Positions 55,851 to 64,000 of a DNA stretch of 64,000 nt are shown piece by piece; the first letter of the stretch is position 1; each line of letters starts with the position of its first letter. The position numbers were made by a program, and so were the translations under genes. This DNA comes from Hofstenia miamia. Taxonomy: Eukaryota > Xenacoelomorpha > Acoela. Where the stretch lies: positions 1,587,096 through 1,651,095 of the forward strand of contig SCFE01000055.1 of assembly GCA_004352715.1 (NCBI GenBank), given 5' to 3'. Below the pieces are notes generated by a model. That model did not search any database, was not told where the DNA came from, and worked only from the letters and a program-made list of their open reading frames with translations.

Positions 55851-58800
55851 GTAAGTATATTGTTGATAATTTCTAGTATTAAATATCTTTTTAGGTGTAA
55901 CGGTAATTGGATCCTTGCAGATCATCCAGACAAATTCAACACTATTCCTCTAACGTTAAAAAAAACTTATAGTATGTCTGTAGACCTAATTTAATTTATA
56001 TTTTACATTTCCATCAATATAGCAACTTCTAGATGTTTCAGCCTCCTTATTAGGATTCTGAGGCTGTTTAGGTCAGGCCGAATTTGTTTAGAGAATGAAG
56101 AATTGTGGCCAAATTTACAAGAGTTAGCCGCGGTTGTTGATTAGAATCGTTTATAAAGAATGATATTTGAAATAGTTGGAACCCTAACTCGCGAGCTCGA
56201 GTCGAGTTACAAATCTATTCTAGCTTATTTTTTTTCCTTAGACTAAACTATATGTAACTGTGGTACCCTATGTAAATGTATGATAGAAATATAGCATGCT
56301 CAAGCTCAAGTAAATGAAAAAAGCTAAACTTTTTGGATCGCAATTTGAAATGAAGTGAAATGTCGATGGATTCTTCGGCTTTACAGGCAAAAATTATACA
56401 AAAGTAGATCCCATTCAACCTAATATTGGGTGGTGTCGAGTACTTCAGTATCAAGATATATGCTTAGAATCCTGTAGATTCTTTTCGACTTTTTTGATAC
56501 TCTTTGCTTTACCTGCTTTTGTATTTGTTTCAAAATTTATCAAATAGATCTTTGCAGGTTTTCTTCGATACTGCTCGAGTTCGAGTGCTCGTAGGGCCCT
56601 TATTTAAATATAATTCATAGATTAATAAAACCAAATTATTGTGCAGGATAATGTACTATTATGTATCCAACTTTTAATATGGTGTACAGAACACATGTAT
56701 GGACAAGGCTGAGAAATTTAGTTATTAACTAACTTCCTGCGCGGCCTTCTCCAGCTCTAGTACGCAGACTATACTGAAGACTAAAGAATTGCAGAGCCAT
56801 TATCGATCGCAAGTCGAGACAGATTGACATGAAAGTCTTGCAATCAACGCTAGTAAATCTAATTGACTGGATGAATTTCCTGCTTAAGCTTAACAGCTGT
56901 CATATCGAACATTCCGTTTAATAAATGTCTGTTTCTTATTCAAACTTAACATTTAAATCAAATTATAGAACACTGGGATCGTAACATTTAACAAGGATTA
57001 ATATAATTATTTATGTTCAGGGTGTTTCAAAAATTTGCATATTTTTTTATAGCAATAGTAGCAAGTGTTTATTGACTCATATATCTTCAATTTTCATGTT
57101 CTAAATTCGATAGAAAGGATTTCTAAAGAGAATAAAATGAGCATGAATTTTCATAGTTTATTTGAGTGAACATGGTTGAAGAATATTAATTGATTAATCT
57201 TCTCACATTGTGTAGGGTATCAATTATAGTAGACATGTTGGCATCAGAAATTTGCTTAAGACGGTAGCAAGCTAGCAAGTTGTTCATGCGTTTTGATGTT
57301 TGATATTTTATAATGCTGAATTTAATAATACATGACCCCTTGTGCTTGCACAAATATTTTATATTATGATTATATTTTTACTGGAAATTTTATATATTTT
57401 TGAAAATTGGTATTTCTTTCATATTCACAATATATTCGTGTCCATAGTATTTGTAAATAGTTTCCCTTATACCATAAATATGGTTCTTCTCAGACATCCA
57501 TGTCCTAAAAGTATGTTTAAATCATTACTATGTGAAAGGGAACTGTTGAAACCCTTTTTTAAAAACCTGCATACGATTAGTTGAATATTCCTGAAAAAAT
57601 AGGATTTATTCAGAATTCAATAAAAGTTTTTTAAAAAAAAATTTCAGAGCCGGTCAAATGTGGTGCGTAAGACTTTTAAAGCCCATGATTTTGCTCTTCG
57701 GAAGATACTCTTCCCATATTTCATATTTTTGGTCAACTATGTTGATAGTGTAGATACGTTTGGACACATTATTTTGTAGCAGTACTCTATTCCAAAATCT
57801 TTCAGCTGTTGGAAGTTCCAGCGAATGTCTTCAGTCTAAATTTACTTTCAAACTTTCTATTAAATTAATGCGATATAGAAGAAAGCATTCTTTCATTCCA
57901 TTTCGCCTCAATTTCCTTCAAAAAGCTCTTCCAATTTATGAGTTTGTAAATCTGACATGACCTGTTTTTTTGTTAATTTAAATATAATTAAGATTCCTTA
58001 AAAGAACATTGTTTACATGTTCCCTTAAGGCAGGATGAAATTCTTTAGAAATTTTTGCAAATCCAGACGTCACTCTTCCATGTTTTTATTAAATATAAAA
58101 ATGTTTGCTTTTCTAAATTGGCATTAAATCATTTATCAACAATTCACTATTTTAACTCATGTTGCCACCATCCTAAAGGCACCTGAAATTTGCAGATGTT
58201 CTTTGCCTCTTACAATGTGATGAATTGGGCAATGTAGTGAGAATTTGCCCTTTTTCCATCTCTGAGTAGAACTACAAAGTGTAAACATGTTATTTTATTT
58301 TTCGATATTTTATTTAGTTGTTGTTTTAATATTCACAAGGCCTGTTCAAAATTATGCTATTGTGTTTGGTGGTATTTTTAAAATGAATTAATTAAGAACT
58401 ACCATTCGCTTGTTGCAAAATGTTTATTAATAAATACAGATATTTTCAATTTTAATTTATGAACAAATACTGCTTTTTATTTTATAACATGTTAAACTAT
58501 AAATCTGGACCCTTTCAGCATTATATTAGAAGCATTATTTTTGTAATCCTACTGGTCATTTAGCACAGCTGCTGCCAAAACTTTTAACTTGGTAATAAGG
58601 GCGCCTTCTCGTCTACAGAATACATCAATTTCTTTTTGATTTTCTTAATCGATGCCGTGCCATTAACTCAAATCAATTTGTCCTATTTCGATACTATTTA
58701 TCATCAAAAGAACAGTTTTGGCTCGGTTTCCGCCGCTGAAACTCAACCTCCTGTCGTCTGACTAAATACCAGTCGATGTTTACTGACAGTTCAATTTATT

Positions 58801-61800
58801 ATTTTATTATTTTTGACAACTTTTCTCCACNCTCTTACAATGTGATGAATTGGGAAATGTAGTGAAAATGTGCCCTTTTTCCATCTCTGAGCAGAACTAC
58901 AGAGTGTAAACATGTTATTTTATTTTTCGATATTTTATTTAGTTGTTGTTTTACGGTTCACAAGGCCAGTTCATAATTATGCTATTGTGTTTGGTGGTAT
59001 TTTTAAAATCAATTAATTAATTAGGAACTACCATTCCTCTTGTTGCAAAATGTTTATTAATAAATACAGAAATTTTGAATTTTACTTAATGAACAAATGC
59101 TGCTTTTTATTTTATAACATGTTAAACTATAAATCTGGACCCTTTCAGCATTATATTAGAAGCATTATTTTTGTAATCCTACTGGTCATTTAGCACAGCT
59201 GCTGCCAAAACTTTTAACTTGGTAATAAGGGCGCCTTCTCGTCTACAGAATACATCAATTTCTTTTTGATTTTCTTAATCGATGCCGTGCCATTAACTCA
59301 AATCAATTTGTCCTATTTCGATACTATTTATCATCAAAAGAACAGTTTTGGCTCGGTTTCCGCCGCTGAAACTCAACCTCCTGTCGTCTGACTAAATACC
59401 AGTCGATGTTTACTGACAGTTCAATTTATTATTTTATTATTTTTGACAACTTTTCTCCACAGAAATATACTTTAATATTCCTGAATATTATGATACTTTA
59501 TCCATCATTTTTTCAATCTATAGTTTTTTTACAGAAAACATTTTTTAAAAATTTAATGGGAAATCACTTTATTGCTAGCCTACCAGAAATTGTCCACAAA
59601 TCCATGTCATACCACAGACCTAAAAATTTGCCCAAAAATACCACAGCAATTTTTTTGACAAAACTGTAAAAAATATTTCAAAACTAATTTTACGGCATAA
59701 TCACTATCTTCACCATAGTTATATTCTGTAAAACCTTTTTATTCTTTTAATATTTTTTGGAATTATTGAGGCTATCTGCAAAGGTTTTTTGCCCCCAAGC
59801 CCTCACAAGAGTCACCACAATCTAATATTTCACCCCACTCCACACCGCATTTTTTGTGGGATCCTCACTCCAAAAACATTTTTTAGCCTATTTTGAAATT
59901 TGTTTGCATCAGACTTGTCAACGAGCCGAGCGTGTGCCAGCGTTCGGTATAAAACGAGCATTTATATAAGCCACATAAATTTATAGTTCTGTTTGTAAAT
60001 TTGATTGTGCAGATTTTTCTTAGTTTTTCATTCAATATACTTTTTTATAATCCTTTTTTTAAATTTTTATTAAATAATAGGAAAAGCTATAAAAAATTCT
60101 GAGAGTGCAATATTTTTTAAGAAATTATCGAGCTAAGAGGAGCCTTATTGAAAGTTTCTGTGTCGAATCGAGTAGAATCAAAAAATACTCAAAAATGAAG
60201 CGAGCCTAGCTTAAGAATTTCGGTCTGGTTTGCTTCTGTAGCTTTAAATATATTTTGAAATTAATATTTGTAACTGTTCAAAGTTTGGTTTAATCGCCTA
60301 CTGGGAGAGTATATTATTTCTCGTGTGCGATAGTTAATTGTGGATGAGTAGTTGACCTTAATATTGAACATAAAGTACTGACCCTAAAAGAAGTGTTTAA
60401 GTTCGAAGACTGTTAACCTTTACAAACATTCACTAAATAATGCATTACTTTCTTAAAGATTTCCTTTCGTATGAAATATTTACAATATGGAATTGCTGAA
60501 CGGTAGTCGAGCAGACTCTGTGACTCTACGAGCACGTGTCATATAAATGGAATATATACGTGTATTTCTCGTAGCCCTTTAGTAGTAAACTAGTTTAATT
60601 TATTCATTCGATTAAGTTGATTGGTATTTTTAACAACTCATGTATAACACAATGCTTGCTATTTTTTCGTGGGGAAATACAAAGACGCTGCAGGTTGAAA
60701 GACGTATTGTAGTCTTTTAATTTTCTACTAGTTTTTATGAAAGTTGAAATTAGTGAAAATTACATTAAAAATTTAGACTGTATTCTATTAACAGTTTCAA
60801 TAAAATATCATTATAATTCATAATGATAATAGGATACCAAATGCAAATTTGCAAAATTAATTTTTCAAATAAGATGTAGTTTTATTGCAGACAATAGACA
60901 TGTATTTTTTATATTATCTCAAAGGACTAACATTTCTATTTAAATTTTGTTGACCTCAATGTTTACTTCGTTGCAGTTGAGTTTTTTCATTAACCTGGAG
61001 AACTCAGTAATTTATCGATACAATTTTTTATGAATAATCTGAGTTTAGATTTTTCTTTTCAGTTGTCTTGAATTCAAATAATATTCGCTTAGAGAAATAT
61101 GCTTCATGTAACCTCTGAACAAATTCTTAATCCTGTTTTTTGTAGTCTTTGATTTTTGATTATTTTTTACTCAACTACGAATTTAAGCTAGTTTGATTAA
61201 TTGTGGACCCACACTAACAGCGATATATATAGAATCAAACACATAATTAAATATGGCTTTAGGTCATGCAATTTTAGGCTGGTGTCATTTTAACTTACCA
61301 TTTTGAAATGTTTTTCATTATCAATTTACGCAAGTGCTAATTTTATGAATTCGTTTTCTGATTATTGTGTTGCATTTCATTTTTTCGGTAAAATTGAAAA
61401 TTTTAATTAAGTTATTTTTTAATCACCCTGCGTTAATTACTCGTTTTTCTAATTGTGTTTAAGCAATTACTGGCTGTTCGTTTGATGTTAATGTCATGCA
61501 TTTGCTTAGGAATGTTATTTCATTTAGTATTTATGTGTTAACTATTAGATATCATCGATGTCCTTCTATAATGAGACCGTGTGATATGATGTTTTGGAAA
61601 AATTTTTTTCGTTTTGTTCGCAATAATATTCAATTAAAAGTATAGTTTTTCAGAAAGCTAGCTTTGTTATTTATCTCTTTGAAGTCTTTTAATTGTTTTG
61701 TATCAAGTTTAATGTGGATTTATATTTTCTTATGTAGTTATACATTTGGCTCAACTGAAGGAAAATGAAGAATTTTGGTGCCAGTGCTTCGCTTACACTA

Positions 61801-62827
61801 GCAAAACTGAGTATATTAAAAGCAACAAAGCTTATGTAGCCAAACCAAGTGAGTACATTAATAAAATAATTGAATATATTTATTTAAATATAAAAATTTC
61901 TCAAAAACTTCTCAAAAACTCTTTTGGATGTCTAGGCTTTGGTTTTGTTCAAAGTCACGGGTTTTTTGGGCTTTAGATGTTCGGAAAAAGCGGACCAATA
62001 GAATGGCATATTAAAGTAATTCGATTAATAGCTATTTCGAATATATATGTCGATTTCCCACAAAATATTTGAATACAACACAAAAACAGAGGCTAATGCG
62101 TGTTAAGAGCAATTAGCTGAAGACAAAGTTAATCAACAGGTTGCATTTTGAGGTTTATTTTTGCAAATTCTCATGTCTTCAGTTCAGTGTTTCTACTAAT
62201 ATAGAGTATAGACTGTTCTGAAATAGTCCTTTTTTCTATAATTAATATTTACACTTTTCATGTGACTCTAAAGTTTTGTACGTAAATAGCTTACTTTAAT
62301 TAGTAAAAGCCAATCATGAATGGCAATTATAGTAGGTTGAACTAATTCACCAATTTTTCATGTCGCATGTAATCATTTTTTAAAAGAGATGTGTATCCAA
62401 AGAGCTGTATGCACATTAAAATTTAACAGAGCACCATAATACGTAAAGTTGTAAGACTTCTTTGTTTTATATTTGTATTTTTGCAGTTTTAAGATTGCCC
62501 TGACATATATTTGAGTTAAATTTGAAAGGAATTAGTCTTGAACTCTCACACATTTCACATGCAATTTTCAAAATCTATTTACATACATTTGTATCTGCCA
62601 AGTATACGGATTGAAACTACTATAAACAAAATTATAGTCTTATTCATATTAAGAATTTATACGTGTCTCATGATTGTATTTTAGAACTTGAGGAGCAGTT
62701 TGTTCGACATCCTATGTCAAGGAATGTCATGTTGGGGGGACAACTGAAATTGACCTGTGTTCCGCCTAAAGGGACTCCCATTCCGACTCTTACTTGGCTG
62801 AAGGATGGGAAACCTCTAAAAAGCAAA
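55739..62827 (+). CDS. UNC5: UNC5-type netrin receptor, four exons of the Ig region (partial)
   Basis: Exons 55739-55850, 55895-55971, 61738-61848 and 62685-62827 join in one frame. The product covers Ig1, from AEYLLQPQNTYFEKGHRSVT, then LKCSAQGILYIKWKCNGNWI, to EEFWCQCFAYTSKTEYIKSN and KAYVAKP, and opens Ig2 with QLKLTCVPPKGTPIPTLTWL, then KDGKPL. The IKWKCNGNW and FWCQC motifs, giving Ig1 extra cysteines besides the core pair, are characteristic of UNC5, the single-pass netrin receptor of axon guidance. Later parts (rest of Ig2, thrombospondin repeats, membrane helix, ZU5, death domain) would lie beyond 64000. The signal-peptide exon was not recognised. Similarity outside motifs is modest, so the protein is divergent. 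An UNC5-like Ig protein without the intracellular domains cannot be excluded. Confidence 0.85.
55851..55894 (+). other. Very short (44-nt) UNC5 intron
   Basis: GTAAGT...CTTTTTAG. Removing it joins KW plus AA|G to give KWKCNGNW, matching the family. It contains stops and is not a multiple of three. Confidence 0.88.
55895..55971 (+). CDS. UNC5: UNC5 exon (Ig1, middle)
   Basis: The acceptor is TTTTTAG and the donor GTATGT is at 55972. It encodes CNGNWILADHPDKFNTIPLT and LKKTY, ending in phase 1. 'KCNGEWV' is the family counterpart. Confidence 0.82.
56176..56598. mobile_element. MITE-like unit carrying a captured SLC9B exon fragment
   Basis: The left end reads CCCTAACTCGCGAGCTCGAG. The right end, reverse complemented, reads CCCTACGAGCACTCGAACTC. 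The two align with small gaps as imperfect inverted ends. Between them 56481-56570 matches SLC9B exon 4. The unit is in the 5.8-kb UNC5 intron. No target duplication was found, so the boundaries are provisional. Confidence 0.45.
56481..56570 (+). pseudogene. Decayed copy of SLC9B exon 4
   Basis: The segment contains CTGCTTTTGTATTTGT, as in the exon at 4684-4699, and aligns with 4655-4742 at roughly 80% over about 88 bases with one indel. It includes CTTTGCTT..., TATCAAAT and GCAGGT words in the same order. In the exon this encodes [20 protein letters not shown]. Here the frame is broken by an indel and a TAG. It has the same orientation as the source gene, about 52 kb away. Confidence 0.7.
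58207..59460 (+). repeat. 0.62-kb direct duplication joined by a single N
   Basis: 58207-58830 and 58832-59460 are two copies starting CTCTTACAATGTGATGAATT. The first about 265 bases differ at scattered sites, while 58471-58830 and 59101-59460 look identical. The single N at 58831 between them suggests overlapping contigs, perhaps two alleles, placed end to end. A minus-strand phrase KEIDVFCRREGALITKLKVL (revcomp of about 58575-58640) is open but unidentified. It lies in the UNC5 intron. Confidence 0.85.
59461..61737 (+). other. UNC5 intron, remainder
   Basis: AT-rich intronic sequence. A C-rich patch at 59785-59860 and CGAGCCGAGC/GAAGCGAGCC words at 59920-60215 may mark another decayed repeat. 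No exon was recognised. Confidence 0.4.
61738..61848 (+). CDS. UNC5: UNC5 exon (Ig1 end, FWCQC)
   Basis: The acceptor TCTTATGTAG ends at 61737 and the donor GTGAGT is at 61849. Completing Ile, it encodes IHLAQLKENEEFWCQCFAYT and SKTEYIKSNKAYVAKP in phase 1. The family counterpart is '[26 protein letters not shown]'. Confidence 0.9.
62685..62827 (+). CDS. UNC5: UNC5 exon (Ig2 start)
   Basis: The acceptor TGTATTTTAG ends at 62684. The exon encodes LEEQFVRHPMSRNVMLGGQL and KLTCVPPKGTPIPTLTWLKD, and the donor GTATTC is at 62828 (phase 0). It matches the family's 'F-x-x-EP...E-V-L-L-Q-C-R-P-P-E-G-I-P...WLK'. The following exon is not within the window. Confidence 0.88.
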
Positions 62828-63492
62828 GTATTCTTTTTAAACATTTTTATCTATAACCTCGAATTTATATTTTAATTTTCTAGCTTTTCGGATTTCTAAT
62901 AATAGTGAATTACTTTTAAATATACTTGTATTTGGTAGGTATGACAGTCTTTTTATTTAGTCATTTATTTATTGCAGGACATCCAATGTAATTCCCAATA
63001 GTAAACCAAACTAAAAAGAAGTTTTATATTTTTCACAACATCATTTTGTATTGACGCATTTCATCCATTGATTTTATAGCAACCGACAGGCTTAATATAT
63101 TATTTACATATTGAAGCAGATTAATTATATTTTTCTTTCATTTATTTTTCTATCTTACGATTTAAATGTTTATTATTTACCGACAGACACCGGTTTTTAT
63201 GACGTGCATGGCGCCATTTTAATAGATCGCTTTCATATTAGACAATTGATATTTAACTAACGACGTTATTCATTAATGTTTCAACAGCGTCTGTACATTT
63301 TATTTAATCGCCATAAATTAAGGACGTTTAATAAATTATGGTCTATTATTCCTAATTTGATGTAAAATATCAACAGATTTATTTGTATGTAAATATATTA
63401 CGTCAAGAAGTTGTATGACCTTCCCATGATTAAGTGTATATTAATAGATTTCATCAATTTCTTTTTACTAAAAAGTTATAAAATTAGATAGG

Positions 63493-63842
63493 CATGGTTG
63501 GCAAAAACTGTATTTTTTTACATAAATAACGTTTTAAACGTTTAAAACAATGTTTTTTTGCTTTTGGACAACCAGTTTAAGGTTCAAGATAAGAAAATTT
63601 TGCTGAATACATATATAGTAGCAAACATTGAATTTTTCGTCTCATACACCTAAATAAAACTCAGGTTTTGCTATTTTTCGGTAGAAAATCGGTGATAATA
63701 GTACAAATGGATGAATCCCATAAATATTTTCCAAACTTTCCTATATACATTTGAAAAAAGCAAAACACAGCAAAAAACAGTTGTTTTAAACAGTGTCTAA
63801 AACATGTTTTAAATAGGTCCTGTTTAAAACATGCCAACCCTG
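63493..63842. mobile_element. hAT-type MITE (350 bp)
   Basis: The left end CATGGTTGGCA and right end TGCCAACCCTG are inverted with one mismatch (consensus CAGGGTTGGCA). The flanks TAGATAGG (63485-63492) and TAGATTTG (63843-63850) agree at 6 of 8 positions, as expected of an aged 8-bp hAT duplication. The interior has many GTTTTAAA/TTTAAAAC inverted words (AACGTTTTAAACGTT, AAAACATGTTTTAAA). It sits in the UNC5 intron after the Ig2 exon. Confidence 0.72.
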
Positions 63843-64000
63843 TAGATTTGATTGAAATATTCCGATGTTTTAAGGCCTTTAGTAACTTATTGTACCTTTT
63901 TCACTTTGTAAAGGCAATGTACAATTAATCCACTTTCCATATTTCCGTATATATATCAGTCACAATCAGGTCCCAAAATTGTGAAATAAATTACCCGGTA

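Noticed and set aside
1-64000. tRNA, rRNA, CRISPR or bacterial operon features
   Set aside because: No A/B-box tRNA pattern, rRNA core or regular spacer array was recognised, and gene structure is clearly spliced eukaryotic.

Overview
The window is low-GC DNA (roughly 30 to 33% G+C by eye) from a metazoan. Coding sequence is split into small exons with GT-AG junctions. Long (TA)n tracts and assembly gaps are frequent, and most recognisable sequence outside the exons is decayed transposable elements. The two recognisable genes are an SLC9B-type Na+/H+ antiporter and an UNC5-type netrin receptor, which point to an animal. The transposon mix (R4/Dong-like and CR1/L2-like LINEs, a Penelope-like element, hAT and piggyBac MITEs) fits an AT-rich invertebrate. 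The species cannot be named from the sequence. No bacterial features (operons, CRISPR, IS elements) are present.

Layout. 1-2349: short TTACAAACGACGAAT repeats, TA tracts and a possible minus-strand hAT transposase relic. 2350-12378 (+): eight exons of an SLC9B antiporter, from the core transmembrane region to the stop codon; the N-terminal exons lie further 5' or were not recognised. Its last intron (7482-12228) holds two tandem, broken R4/Dong-like LINE copies flanked by (AAT)n. 12379-19230: the 3' UTR followed by nested, dead CR1/L2-like LINEs on both strands. 19231-55738: about 36 kb with no confident gene. It contains a DNA transposon with perfect 18-bp TIRs (21274-22952), a foldback element (33466-33709), a Penelope-like 3' fragment with GIY-YIG motif (36857-37889), two hAT-type MITEs (43786-44210 and 54419-54839), a piggyBac-type MITE (50697-51072) and several gaps. 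55739 to beyond the right edge (+): four exons encoding Ig1 and the start of Ig2 of an UNC5 receptor. Its large intron contains a decayed copy of part of SLC9B exon 4 inside a MITE-like unit, and a 0.62-kb duplication joined by one N. A further hAT-type MITE (63493-63842) lies near the right edge.

The two genes share no evident pathway. SLC9B is a membrane cation/proton antiporter; UNC5 is an axon-guidance receptor. They are ordinary neighbours in a transposon-rich region. The most interesting signals are the captured SLC9B exon fragment, introns of only 41 and 44 nt beside introns of 4.7 and 5.8 kb, the foldback element with three copies of a 14- to 16-bp palindrome, the MITEs with legible target-site duplications, and the tandem R4-like copies sharing a damaged catalytic motif. 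All exon boundaries come from reading splice sites and comparing with family sequences recalled from memory; no alignment was run.
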